The position numbers and the translations under genes were made by a program. Of a stretch of 37,822 nt of DNA, positions 1 through 8,468 are shown piece by piece (the stretch's first letter is position 1; every line of letters starts with the position of its first letter). This DNA is from an uncultured Clostridia bacterium. GTDB lineage: Bacteria > Bacillota > Clostridia > TANB77 > CAG-508. The stretch is from assembly GCA_944386195.1 (NCBI GenBank), contig CALXAD010000018.1:1-37822 (forward strand), read 5' to 3'. The notes below the pieces were generated by a model. It was given only the letters and a program-made list of their open reading frames with translations. It was not told the DNA's origin and made no database searches.

Positions 1-116
1 AGTTCGACCTTTTTTCTATCGAAAAATTTTTAAAAAATTTTTCATTTTTCTATTGACTTTTCATAGTTGGTCTCCTTAAATTTTTAACTTTACATCAATA
101 TTATAGCATACAAATT

Positions 117-149
117 AAAGAATTGGAATTCTAACATTTCCAATTCTTT
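117..149. terminator. Terminator-like hairpin after the GT39 gene
   Basis: A 12-bp inverted repeat (117-128 with 138-149, core AAGAATTGGAA/TTCCAATTCTT) lies just past the stop of the leftward glycosyltransferase gene. The T-run is weak in both directions. The remainder of 1-116 is AT-rich and holds nothing I recognise. Confidence 0.5.
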
Positions 150-155
150 ATATTT

Positions 156-1643
156 TTAAGCATTTTTTTCTAATATTACCATATTGTATGTATAATTATG
201 GTATTTAGTTTCAAATTTTTGTATAGCTACTGTTTTATATCTGCTATCATCCTTTATTTTATTATATAATGTTAAATCTCCATTATCTATTATAAAGATT
301 CTTCCTGTTGCTTTTTCCAATGCTTGATTTGTTGTTGAAACAATTTCCATTTGTGGTGCATATGCTTTATATGCTTCTTCAACAGACCAATTATCTAAAT
401 TTATAAAATATTGTTTATTTTCATTTACTAATGTTGCTATAACTCCTCCGTTTTCCATGTACGAATAAATCATTATATCATCTGGTTTTAAATTTTCTTT
501 TAAATAAGTTATTGGTACTTCATTTGATTCATCATAATTTGCTTTAACATTTTCTACTAAATTATACATTGATAATATTAAAACAGCTCCACATATTAAT
601 CCTATTATAAATTTATTATTTTCTTTTGATAAGAAATAACAAATTGTAAATATAAGTAATCCTGTAATTGTAAATAAATATCTTGCATAAAGAATAGGCG
701 TTATTCTAGATACTAAAGCTACCCCTATTATTATTAATATATATATTCCTATTGGTATTAATCCTACTTTTATATCTTCTTTTTTTCTTATGTTTTTTAT
801 TACTATATATAATAAATATATGTATAATGCAATTGAAACAGCAAGTGGTATTCCTTGAGATAAACTTCCTTTAAATTGAAAATCTAATATATCATAAATA
901 ATTTGTGGGAATTCTATTGTTATCCAGAAACCACTTCCAACTCTTAAAGCTTGTGCAACGAAGCATATAAACCATGGTAAATATAATATAACTTGCGCTA
1001 TTTCTACTATTATAAAACTTCTTATTATTTTATTTTCAAATTCATCTTTATTTTTTATAACATAAATTATTAATCCTAAATTTATAATTCCAGCTGCTAA
1101 AAGTGCATAATAGTGCATATAACAACTTGCTAAACTAAATATACCAAATAATATTAAATTCTTTAGATTTTTTTGTTTTATAAATCTATACAAATATATT
1201 GCCATTAGTGTAACAAAAACAATTGTCCATGAATACATTCTTATTTCTAGTGCATAATTTAACATTACTGGCAAGAAAAAACTAAAAAATGTAAATAATA
1301 GTCCTACTTGTTTTCCAAAGTCCTTTTTTATATGTGTTAATCCCAATATTCCAAGTACCACTATTCCTATTAAAGAAAAAATTCTATATACTATTATATT
1401 TTCTCCAAATATTAAGTTTATTACTTTAAGCATCCAGTAATATAAAATTGGATGTACATCATGACTTCCTATTTGCCATATTTCTCCAAATGAGTGGTTT
1501 ACTAATGCCACACTATATGATTCATCAAACCAAATATTACTATGAAATGCTGGTATTAATAAAAGAATAGTTCCTAAAATTATTAATACTATATGTAAAA
1601 TATTATCTTTTTTATTCTTTTTTAATAATTTGTTTTTTTCCAT
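156..1643 (-). CDS. GT-C fold glycosyltransferase, family 39-like membrane protein
   Basis: A 495-residue polytopic membrane protein of the ArnT/PMT-like GT39 group, which move sugars from lipid-phosphate donors to acceptors on the outer face of the membrane. A first transmembrane helix (about residues 16-34) is followed by an outside loop with the acidic pair in WFDESY and a later HDVHPILYY motif, the usual catalytic-loop layout of GT-C enzymes. About ten further hydrophobic helices follow, then a soluble tail of about 110 residues. The ATG is preceded by AAGGAG. The upstream gene on the same strand is a GT2 glycosyltransferase, separated by a terminator hairpin, so the two may serve one cell-surface glycan or glycolipid pathway (inference). 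Donor and acceptor cannot be told from sequence. Confidence 0.8.
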   Translation of the reverse strand: MEKNKLLKKNKKDNILHIVLIILGTILLLIPAFHSNIWFDESYSVALVNHSFGEIWQIGSHDVHPILYYWMLKVINLIFGENIIVYRIFSLIGIVVLGILGLTHIKKDFGKQVGLLFTFFSFFLPVMLNYALEIRMYSWTIVFVTLMAIYLYRFIKQKNLKNLILFGIFSLASCYMHYYALLAAGIINLGLIIYVIKNKDEFENKIIRSFIIVEIAQVILYLPWFICFVAQALRVGSGFWITIEFPQIIYDILDFQFKGSLSQGIPLAVSIALYIYLLYIVIKNIRKKEDIKVGLIPIGIYILIIIGVALVSRITPILYARYLFTITGLLIFTICYFLSKENNKFIIGLICGAVLILSMYNLVENVKANYDESNEVPITYLKENLKPDDIMIYSYMENGGVIATLVNENKQYFINLDNWSVEEAYKAYAPQMEIVSTTNQALEKATGRIFIIDNGDLTLYNKIKDDSRYKTVAIQKFETKYHNYTYNMVILEKNA

Positions 1644-1664
1644 CTCTTTCTCCTTAAAAAAATA

Positions 1665-1687
1665 AAAGTTGGCTTTTAGCCAACTTT
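1665..1687 (-). terminator. Terminator of the GT2 gene
   Basis: A perfect 10-bp stem (AAAGTTGGCT/AGCCAACTTT) with a 3-base loop, followed on the minus strand by a T-rich run. It lies between the GT2 stop and the GT39 ribosome site, so GT39 needs readthrough or its own promoter. Confidence 0.75.
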
Positions 1688-1695
1688 ATTATAAC

Positions 1696-2943
1696 TTAAT
1701 TTCTTTCTTCTTGTAATCCAGCTTCTGCTATTTTTATATTTCTTACATGGTTTATTTTCTCCCATGTTGTATCTCTCTTGAATAAACATTTAAAGTTTAT
1801 TAACAACCATGACCCCATAAATAATGGGAAGAAAGCTAATCCCTTAAGCATTGGTTTTATTGGTCTTTTATCTAAGAACATTGCTATAGCTGCTGTTGCT
1901 ATTGGGAATAAAAATGTTGGTACTAAATATCTTATAATATTTTCTATAAGTTCTAATTGTGTCATTCCATCTCCTGCATACATTAAGAAGTTTGTTAATA
2001 ATAATACAATTGTCATTATAAACATTGGAATACTTCCAAATATATATAGCAATCCATCAAAATTCATCATTGATTTATTTTCTTTCGTTGCTATTGCTAA
2101 GTCCTTAGTATATTCTTTTATACATTGCATATGTCCAACTGTCCATCTACTTCTTTGTGACCAACTTTGTTTAAATCCAACTGGTTGTTCATCATATACT
2201 ATTGCATCAGTTGCCCATCCTAATTTTTTACCCTTTATTATTCTTTTTAATGAAAATTCTATATCTTCTGTTAATGTTACTGTGTCCCAGCCTTGTGGTT
2301 TTACAACATCAAATCTTACCATAAATCCTGTACCATTTAATAATGGTGATAATCCTAAATTATATCTTGCTAAATGATAAAATCTATGCATTGACCAATA
2401 GAATAATGCATATCCTGCCGTTATCCAACTATCTGTTGGGTTTTTAATATCACGATAACCTTGTACTACATCTTCACCTTGGCAAAGGTGTTTATTCATA
2501 TTTTTTATAAAGTTAGGGTCTACTATATTATCCGCATCAAATACAAAGAAAGCATCATATGGAGCATCTTCTTTTATTTTTTGTTTTAAAAACCAGTCTA
2601 ATGCATATCCCTTAGTCTTTTTTGTATTATCAAATCTTTCATATACAATAGCTCCTGCTTCTTTTGCAATTTTAGCTGTATTATCTGTACAATTATCTGC
2701 TATTACATAAATATCATATAAATCTTTGTTATAATTTTGTGCTTTAAGACTATCTATTAAATTTTTTACTACAGCTTCTTCATTATGGGCTGGTATTATA
2801 GCCATAAATCTATGGTCTTTTTTTACTTTTAGTGGTTTATCTTTAATTTTTACTAAAGAACATAAACTTACTAAAATTTGATATAACCAATATATTGTTA
2901 TTACCCAGACTAAAGCTTCTCTTAGTATATATAAATAATCCAT
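1696..2943 (-). CDS. Glycosyltransferase family 2, processive-type membrane enzyme
   Basis: A 415-residue GT2 enzyme. An N-terminal helix (about 8-30) is followed by the GT-A domain beginning FMAIIPAHNEE. Acidic motifs are FVFDADN (DxD, metal/nucleotide-sugar binding), TLTEDIEFS (catalytic ED) and QRSRW (QxxRW), the signature of processive synthases such as cellulose, hyaluronan or poly-GlcNAc synthases. Three to four C-terminal helices form the membrane part. The ATG has a GGTGAGG ribosome site and a good σA promoter upstream. Neighbouring GT39 suggests a shared envelope-glycan role (inference). The sugar polymerised, or whether the product is a glycolipid, cannot be determined here. Confidence 0.85.
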   Translation of the reverse strand: MDYLYILREALVWVITIYWLYQILVSLCSLVKIKDKPLKVKKDHRFMAIIPAHNEEAVVKNLIDSLKAQNYNKDLYDIYVIADNCTDNTAKIAKEAGAIVYERFDNTKKTKGYALDWFLKQKIKEDAPYDAFFVFDADNIVDPNFIKNMNKHLCQGEDVVQGYRDIKNPTDSWITAGYALFYWSMHRFYHLARYNLGLSPLLNGTGFMVRFDVVKPQGWDTVTLTEDIEFSLKRIIKGKKLGWATDAIVYDEQPVGFKQSWSQRSRWTVGHMQCIKEYTKDLAIATKENKSMMNFDGLLYIFGSIPMFIMTIVLLLTNFLMYAGDGMTQLELIENIIRYLVPTFLFPIATAAIAMFLDKRPIKPMLKGLAFFPLFMGSWLLINFKCLFKRDTTWEKINHVRNIKIAEAGLQEERN

Positions 2944-2998
2944 TTTTACCTCACCTTTATAATTATTATCTTTCTAATAATATTAAGCTTCCTATATT

Positions 2999-3027
2999 AT
3001 TATACTATCTATTACAAATTATTGCAA
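2999..3027 (-). promoter_or_regulatory. σA-type promoter for the GT2 gene
   Basis: On the minus strand TTGCAA (3027-3022) and TATAAT (3004-2999) are separated by 17 bases, about 55 bases before the GT2 start. Confidence 0.65.
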
Positions 3028-3168
3028 TATTTTCCTAAAAAAAATTATTTACTTTTTGTCAAAATAGCACTTTTGTAACATTTTCATGTATTATTACATA
3101 TAATACTTAAGTTGTCAATTAATTTTTTATAAACTATTTGTTAATTTTTTCTTAATTTATTAAAACAA

Positions 3169-3198
3169 TTGAACTTCCTATATTTTATATGATATAAT
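3169..3198 (+). promoter_or_regulatory. σA-type promoter for the HD-domain gene
   Basis: TTGAAC (3169-3174) and TATAAT (3193-3198) with an 18-base spacer, about 40 bases before the ATG at 3238. Confidence 0.65.
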
Positions 3199-3237
3199 AA
3201 AAAGTAGATATTTAAGATTATTTTTTAAGGAGTTTTT

Positions 3238-3774
3238 ATGAATATTTATTTAAAAGATTTAATGGAAAAAGATAAAGAGTTTCAAGCGATAATATCTCCT
3301 ATTATTAGCAATCCTACTGTCCAAGAGATGAAAAAATACAGACAACATTATGAAACATCTTGTTTTGACCATTGCTATATGGCTTCTTACTACTGTTATT
3401 TAATATGTAAGAAATATAACTTGGATTATAAATCTGCAACAAGAGCTGCAATGCTCCATGATTTATTTTTATATGATTGGAGAAAACGTGATTCTAATAG
3501 AAAAGGACTACATGCTTTTACTCATGGTAAATGTGCTTGTAAAAATGCATGTGAATTATTTGATTTAAATGAAAAAGAAAAAGATATTATTATAAAACAT
3601 ATGTGGCCTGTAACAATTGCTTTTCCCAAGTCTTTAGAAGGTTTTATTTTAACTTTTGTTGATAAATATTGTGCTATATCTGAAAGCCTTGATGTTATAA
3701 AATCTAGATTGTTTATGAAAAAAGCTTTTAGATATGCTTACATATTTTTAAGTTTAATTATTATTAAATTTTAA
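3238..3774 (+). CDS. HD-domain protein, putative metal-dependent phosphohydrolase
   Basis: A 178-residue single-domain protein. The HD superfamily pattern is visible: an early His in SCFDHCYMAS (about residue 45), the paired HD in AAMLHDLFLYDW (about 77-78), a His in the IIKHMWP segment and a late Asp in TFVDKYCA. Such domains bind divalent metal and hydrolyse phosphoesters, often nucleotides. The ATG is preceded by AAGGAG at good spacing, and the gene has its own promoter and terminator, so it is probably monocistronic. Residues 155-178 are hydrophobic and may be a membrane anchor or buried helix. The substrate is unknown. Confidence 0.75.
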   Translation: MNIYLKDLMEKDKEFQAIISPIISNPTVQEMKKYRQHYETSCFDHCYMASYYCYLICKKYNLDYKSATRAAMLHDLFLYDWRKRDSNRKGLHAFTHGKCACKNACELFDLNEKEKDIIIKHMWPVTIAFPKSLEGFILTFVDKYCAISESLDVIKSRLFMKKAFRYAYIFLSLIIIKF

Positions 3775-3780
3775 AAGAAA

Positions 3781-3807
3781 AAAGTCACATGAAAAACATG
3801 TGACTTT
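3781..3807. terminator. Bidirectional terminator
   Basis: A perfect 11-bp stem (AAAGTCACATG/CATGTGACTTT) with a 5-base A loop lies between convergent genes, with A-run before and T-run after, so it can end transcripts from both sides. It overlaps the stop codon of the minus-strand gene. Confidence 0.85.
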
Positions 3808-4156
3808 ATTTAGCTTTTTCTCCTGATGTATTTGCCCATCTTAACATTTTTATATCTTTATATTTATTCAAAACTTCTTTATATTTATCATATTCTTCTT
3901 CCCATAATTCATTAGGAACATTATCAAATGCTGTAAATATTTTTTCCGCTTCTGATAAATAAATAACTTGCTCTTGTGGTGACATACTTTCATATTGTTT
4001 GGCAAATCTATATAATTTATCAAGCATTTGGTTTGCTTCTATAAATGACCAAAAATCTTTTACTTTCATTCCAAATAATTTAATTTGTAAAACTGCATAA
4101 GCTACTAACGCAAATATAATAAATACTAGTATATATATTATTGCAAGTAATACCAT
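3806..4156 (-). CDS. Small membrane-anchored protein of unknown function
   Basis: A 116-residue protein with one N-terminal transmembrane segment (about 2-26) and a charged cytoplasmic or extracellular helical domain. I do not recognise a family. The ATG follows an AAAGAGGTGTAG-type ribosome site. It is close to, and on the same strand as, the upstream histidine phosphatase gene (72 bases apart), so they could be co-transcribed. No catalytic motif is visible. Confidence 0.6.
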   Translation of the reverse strand: MVLLAIIYILVFIIFALVAYAVLQIKLFGMKVKDFWSFIEANQMLDKLYRFAKQYESMSPQEQVIYLSEAEKIFTAFDNVPNELWEEEYDKYKEVLNKYKDIKMLRWANTSGEKAK

Positions 4157-4228
4157 CTCTACACCTCTTTAGTTTTTCTCACTTGTACTTTTCTATTATA
4201 ACATTTATTGTTATTTTTTGCAAATACA

Positions 4229-4756
4229 TTAAAAATTAGTTTCGAAAATCTCTGCTGGCTTTATATCTCCACAGTTACAAATAGATTGAAAAGCCATTTG
4301 ATGTGCTACTATAATAATAGTATTATATTTTTCCTTATATTTATTGATAACAGACATTACCCTTTTTCTCAAATGTTCTCTTTCTTCCCATTTTCTAGTT
4401 TCACCTTTTGGATAAACACCATTATTTTTATTATAATCATTTAAGAGTTCTTGCATTTCTTCTACATTTTTGTATTGATATGTAAGGTCTGGTTGCCATT
4501 CTCTTAAATCTGGCTCTACAATAATATCAAGTCCTGTTTCTCTTGATATTATACTAGCTGTTTGTAACGCTCTAGTATATGGTGAAGATATAATTATCTC
4601 TGCATTTTTTAATCTTTCATCTTTTGCTGTTTTCAATACTTCTTCTATTTTATCTTCTTTTAACGGAGCAAAGTCATGTCCTTGCCCTATAAATCCGTAA
4701 GTATCTCCATATGTATAATCTGGCTCTCCGTGTCTTATTAAATAGAATTTAGTCAT
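4229..4756 (-). CDS. Histidine phosphatase family protein (phosphoglycerate mutase-like)
   Basis: A 175-residue protein of the histidine phosphatase superfamily. The phosphorylated His is in the N-terminal LIRHGEPD motif; SPYTRALQTA (about 60-70) supplies the second Arg; the second catalytic His is in IIVAHQMAF near residue 150. The length fits small cobalamin-pathway-like or broad-specificity phosphatases rather than glycolytic mutase (about 230-250 residues). The ATG has an AGGTGAAG ribosome site. The substrate cannot be assigned, and no cobalamin genes are nearby. Confidence 0.85.
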   Translation of the reverse strand: MTKFYLIRHGEPDYTYGDTYGFIGQGHDFAPLKEDKIEEVLKTAKDERLKNAEIIISSPYTRALQTASIISRETGLDIIVEPDLREWQPDLTYQYKNVEEMQELLNDYNKNNGVYPKGETRKWEEREHLRKRVMSVINKYKEKYNTIIIVAHQMAFQSICNCGDIKPAEIFETNF

Positions 4757-4904
4757 ATCTTCACCTCCATTTTATTAAAGATATTTTATTATAATTACAT
4801 ATTTTTTTCAATATTTAATAAGATTTTATCAAATATTATTTATTATTTCTATTTGTTGTGATATAATCATAAAATAATTTATAATCTAAAATAAGGAGTA
4901 AAAA

Positions 4905-5766
4905 ATGGAAGATAAGTTCAATTTAACTAAAAAAGCTGGTATTTTGCGGAATATTTGGAAATATATTTTTATTAATTATAAAAGCTGTAATTGGTTTTTC
5001 TGCAAAAAGTCAAGCAATGATTGCTGATAGTTTTAATAGTGCCGGTGATATTTTTGCTTCTCTTATGACTTTTATAGGTAATCGTATTGCTAGTGCTCCT
5101 AAAGATGAAGACCACAATTTTGGTCATGGAAAAGCCGAATATATTTTTTCTATGTTTATTAGCATAGCAATGATGTTAGTTTCTTGTAAATTATTTTTAG
5201 ACTCTTTTCTATCTCTAATATCTGGTGACCAAGTTCAGTTTTCTTGGTTTTTAGTAATTGTTTGTATTGTAACAATTATAACTAAATTAGCATTATATTT
5301 ATATACACATAATGCTAATAAAAAATATCGTAATATTTTACTTGAAGCAAATATGAAAGACCACAGAAATGACTGCATTATAACAACATTTACATTAATT
5401 TCTGTTTTCTTAAGTTTATTTGGAATTTACTGGTTTGACGGTCTAGTTGGTATGGGTATTTCTATATGGATATGTTATACAGGTATTACTATTTTTGTAG
5501 AAAGCTATAATGTTTTAATGGATATTAGTATTGATGATAAAACTAAAGATTCAATTTTGAAAATTGCACAAACTTATAAAGATATCAAAAATGTAAAAGA
5601 AATTAGTTCTACTCCTGTTGGTGAAAAACATGTTGTTTTTATAACAATAGGCGTTGATGGTAATTTATCTACTTTTGAAAGCCATGAATTAGCTGACAAT
5701 TTAGAGAAATCTGTAACTAACTTAGATAATGTCTATAAAACTATAGTACATGTTGAACCTGAATAA
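4905..5766 (+). CDS. Cation diffusion facilitator transporter with a +1 frameshift at CGG
   Basis: A CDF-family divalent cation/proton antiporter (286 residues if the frame is corrected). The ATG at 4905 has a perfect AAGGAG site and begins EDKFNLTKKAGIL. After codon 14 (TTG) the frame breaks at CGG 4947-4949, and uncorrected translation stops at a TGA after about 25 more codons. Skipping the C gives GILGIFGNIF, the expected first helix, and runs on into ADSFNSAGD, the metal-site motif of helix II, then FGHGKAEY, more helices and a cytoplasmic domain ending in HVEPE. A -10 box (TATAAT, 4862-4867) is upstream. Without frameshifting the only alternative is an internal start at 5017, which would delete helix I. 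I infer a functional gene decoded by +1 frameshifting. An artefact or fresh pseudogene is the alternative. Confidence 0.85.
4947..4949 (+). other. +1 frameshift site 1 (CDF transporter): TTG CGG A
   Basis: In-frame CGG at codon 15 of the CDF gene. Reading C-GGA restores the frame and supplies Gly15. Zero-frame reading ends at a TGA soon after. Confidence 0.8.
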
Positions 5767-5795
5767 AAGACAAGGTAAAAATTTTACCTTGTCTT
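5767..5795. terminator. Bidirectional terminator
   Basis: Inverted repeat AAGACAAGGTAAAA/TTTTACCTTGTCTT between the convergent CDF and acidic-protein genes, with a T-rich tail on the plus strand. Confidence 0.8.
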
Positions 5796-5798
5796 ATT

Positions 5799-7073
5799 TT
5801 ATCTCTGATTTTCTTGTAACCTTGGGTCTTCATATTCTTCATCTAATTCTTCTATTATTTCATCTGGGCCTGCCTCTAAATCTTCTTGTTGTTTTTCCAT
5901 ATATTTTTCTCTTGCATGTTCAGCATCTGGTTTTCCATCTGCATATAATCCCCATCTTGTAGCAAGTTCTTCAAATGTTAATTCTTCTCCACTTTCAAGA
6001 ACAACTTTATCGTGAGAATGTGATGATGTTGTCATATCTCCATCTATATCATCTTCATTTAACACTTCATATTCTGGGTCTATTCTTTTATGAGCATCGG
6101 CCTCCTCAATATTTTCTTCTACAGTATTTTCTCCATTTTCTTCATATTCTCCCATTACACTTCTTGTACTTCTATCTGTTGGAAAGTAAGTATTTGAATC
6201 TCTTACTTGTACTCCCATTGCCTCTGTAGAATTTCTTGCTTCTTCTCCTATATTTACTTCTATTCTTCCAGTTTCTTTATTATCAATTTGTATTATTTTT
6301 GAACCAAATTGATATTCACTTAAAACTGCATCTTTTTCGACATTTCCTTCATTATCTACTTGATAAGTTTCTCTTGTTGGGTCATTTCCTGAGCTATCTC
6401 TTTGTTCTAATCCAGGCATATATTTAGATAATGGTTCTACATTTCCATCTTTTCCTATTGCTACTAATGAGTATCTTGTTGAATTTTCTTCATAACTTTT
6501 ACCATTTTCATCTCTTAAATTACTCATTTGATATGATTCAATTACCCCTATTTTTTCAACATCTTGAGGTACACCTAGCCATTTTCTCATATCATGCATA
6601 TCATTTGCTCTTTCATCTAAATCTATTTCTTGTTTTACATCTACTTTTCCTTTATTATCTACTTCCGTTTCGCTTTCTGGCTCATCATTTTGTTCTGCTT
6701 TTTCTTGTTCTTCTTCTCTTTGTTCCTCTTGTTGTTCTTCTTGTTTTTCGTCTTCTTGTTCTTCTTCATCTAATTCAATTATTCTAATATCTTTTACTTT
6801 TTCATCATTATAATTTTCTCTCATATAATCATCTATCTTTTTTGTTTCTTGAGCCTCATTTTCTATTTCTTCAAGAGTCATTTTATCTATAGAATCTTTT
6901 ATTTTATCTGCTAATTCATTATCAATTGTATTTTGTAATATTAATATATTATCTTCCATTACATTTGGGTCAAATACGCCAATTCTTTTATCTCCTATAA
7001 AATAGCTATACATATATGCTTGCTTTCTTATTGTTACTTCAACCATTTTATCATCATCTAATCTTATTCTCAT
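5799..7073 (-). CDS. Acidic protein of unknown function, last gene of the pth-rng-rimO operon
   Basis: A 424-residue, strongly acidic soluble protein with no transmembrane segment or signal peptide. Residues 1-90 look folded (begins MRIRLDDDKM). A glutamate/glutamine-rich low-complexity stretch (about 105-140) follows, then a region with repeated polar β-like segments and a second acidic tail. I do not recognise the family. The start is ATG 7073, six bases after AGAGGTG; a GTG three codons earlier is too close to that site. The ribosome site lies immediately after the rimO stop codon, so translation is probably coupled to rimO. Function unknown. Confidence 0.7.
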   Translation of the reverse strand: MRIRLDDDKMVEVTIRKQAYMYSYFIGDKRIGVFDPNVMEDNILILQNTIDNELADKIKDSIDKMTLEEIENEAQETKKIDDYMRENYNDEKVKDIRIIELDEEEQEDEKQEEQQEEQREEEQEKAEQNDEPESETEVDNKGKVDVKQEIDLDERANDMHDMRKWLGVPQDVEKIGVIESYQMSNLRDENGKSYEENSTRYSLVAIGKDGNVEPLSKYMPGLEQRDSSGNDPTRETYQVDNEGNVEKDAVLSEYQFGSKIIQIDNKETGRIEVNIGEEARNSTEAMGVQVRDSNTYFPTDRSTRSVMGEYEENGENTVEENIEEADAHKRIDPEYEVLNEDDIDGDMTTSSHSHDKVVLESGEELTFEELATRWGLYADGKPDAEHAREKYMEKQQEDLEAGPDEIIEELDEEYEDPRLQENQR

Positions 7074-7084
7074 AAAACTCACCT

Positions 7085-8452
7085 CTATATAAATTTAGCT
7101 ATTAAATCATAACTATTTACATCTGTTATCTTACATTTAACAAAATTATTTAAGATATTTTTTTCTTCTTTCTTATTATCATTTTTTATATAAACAAGAC
7201 CATCTATATCTGGTACATCTCCAAATGTTCTTCCTACATAGTATTTATTATCAAATGAAATATCTTCAACTAAAACTGTACAAATCTTTCCTATCTTTTT
7301 TTCCAAATTTTCTTTTGATATTTCTTGTTGCTCTTCCATTATTTTATTGTATCTTGCTTTTTTAGTTTTCCAATGAATTTGATTCTCCATTTTTGCTGCT
7401 GGTGTTCCATCTTCTTTTGAATATTCAAATACTCCTAATTTATCAAATCTAGTATTTTTTACAAATTCTAATAATTCATTAAAATCTTCTTTAGTTTCTC
7501 CTGGGAAACCTACTATTAAACTTGTCCTTAATACAACATCTGGTATTTTCTCTTTTATTTTATCTATTAATTCTACAATATCTTCTTTATTTGTTTTTCT
7601 ATTCATCTTCTTTAAGAGATTATTTGATATATGTTGTATTGGTATATCAAAATATTTTGCAATTTTAGGATTGCTAGCTACTACATCTATTAACTCATCT
7701 GTAATTCCTTCTGGATATGCATATAAAAATCTAATCCATTTTATTCCTTCTATTTGTGATAATTCTTCTAATAATTGTGCTAGTTTACTTTCTCCATATA
7801 AATCTATTCCATATTTTGTTGTATCTTGTGCAATTACTATTAATTCTTTTATTCCTTTACTAGCAAGTCCTTTTACTTCTTCTATTATTTCTTCCTTTCT
7901 TCTACTTACAAAAGGTCCTCTTATATAAGGAATAGCACAATATGTACATCTATTACTACATCCTTCACCAATTTTAATATAAGCATAGTTTTTTCCTGTT
8001 GTTACTGTTCTATTTAGGAATTCTTCTTCTGAAAACATTGGCATTGGAGGTATTTTTGTAATTAGTTTGCTTGTTTGTGTTTTTGATTTTTCTACTATAT
8101 CTCTTTTTACTAAATCTTCTATTTTATCCCAAAGCATGTCGTATTCATCTAGCTTAATAAATAAATCAACTTCTGGTAATGCTTTTACTAATTCTTCATA
8201 ATATCTTTGTACTAAACACCCCATTACTATTAGATATTTACATCTCTTATTTTTATACTCTGCCATTTCTAAAATAGTATTTATTGCTTCTTCTTTTGCT
8301 GATTCAATAAATCCACATGTATTTATAACAATAATATCTGCTTTTTCCTCATTATTTACAATTGTAAAATTATGTTCTTTAAATTTTCCAATTGTAACTT
8401 CTGTATCTATTAAATTTTTACTACATCCTAGTGATACAAATCCTACATTCAT
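7085..8452 (-). CDS. rimO: Ribosomal protein uS12 methylthiotransferase RimO
   Basis: A 455-residue radical-SAM enzyme that methylthiolates a conserved Asp of ribosomal protein S12. The N-terminal UPF0004 domain starts VGFVSLGCSKNLID and has the three cluster cysteines (SLGCSKN, INTCGF, MGCLVQRY). The radical-SAM CxxxCxxC is in GEGCSNRCTYCAIP (about 158-165). A C-terminal TRAM domain carries VLVEDI and YYVGRTFGDVPDIDG, which is RimO-like rather than MiaB-like. The ATG is preceded by AAGGGG. It lies 16 bases downstream of rng and directly abuts the acidic-protein gene, indicating one operon. Confidence 0.95.
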   Translation of the reverse strand: MNVGFVSLGCSKNLIDTEVTIGKFKEHNFTIVNNEEKADIIVINTCGFIESAKEEAINTILEMAEYKNKRCKYLIVMGCLVQRYYEELVKALPEVDLFIKLDEYDMLWDKIEDLVKRDIVEKSKTQTSKLITKIPPMPMFSEEEFLNRTVTTGKNYAYIKIGEGCSNRCTYCAIPYIRGPFVSRRKEEIIEEVKGLASKGIKELIVIAQDTTKYGIDLYGESKLAQLLEELSQIEGIKWIRFLYAYPEGITDELIDVVASNPKIAKYFDIPIQHISNNLLKKMNRKTNKEDIVELIDKIKEKIPDVVLRTSLIVGFPGETKEDFNELLEFVKNTRFDKLGVFEYSKEDGTPAAKMENQIHWKTKKARYNKIMEEQQEISKENLEKKIGKICTVLVEDISFDNKYYVGRTFGDVPDIDGLVYIKNDNKKEEKNILNNFVKCKITDVNSYDLIAKFI

Positions 8453-8468
8453 TTATTTTCCCCTTCTT

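Noticed and set aside
1778..2377. 199-codon plus-strand ORF inside the GT2 gene
   Set aside because: Antisense shadow of a well-supported glycosyltransferase; no ribosome site or recognisable domain.
4905..5025. Recoding of the in-frame TGA in the CDF gene (selenocysteine or UGA-Trp)
   Set aside because: Reading through the TGA stays in the wrong frame and gives no CDF sequence; only the shift at CGG restores homology.
5750..6787. Plus-strand ORFs rich in Leu, Phe, Tyr and His opposite the acidic protein
   Set aside because: These are antisense shadows of Glu/Gln-rich coding sequence; no ribosome sites or motifs.
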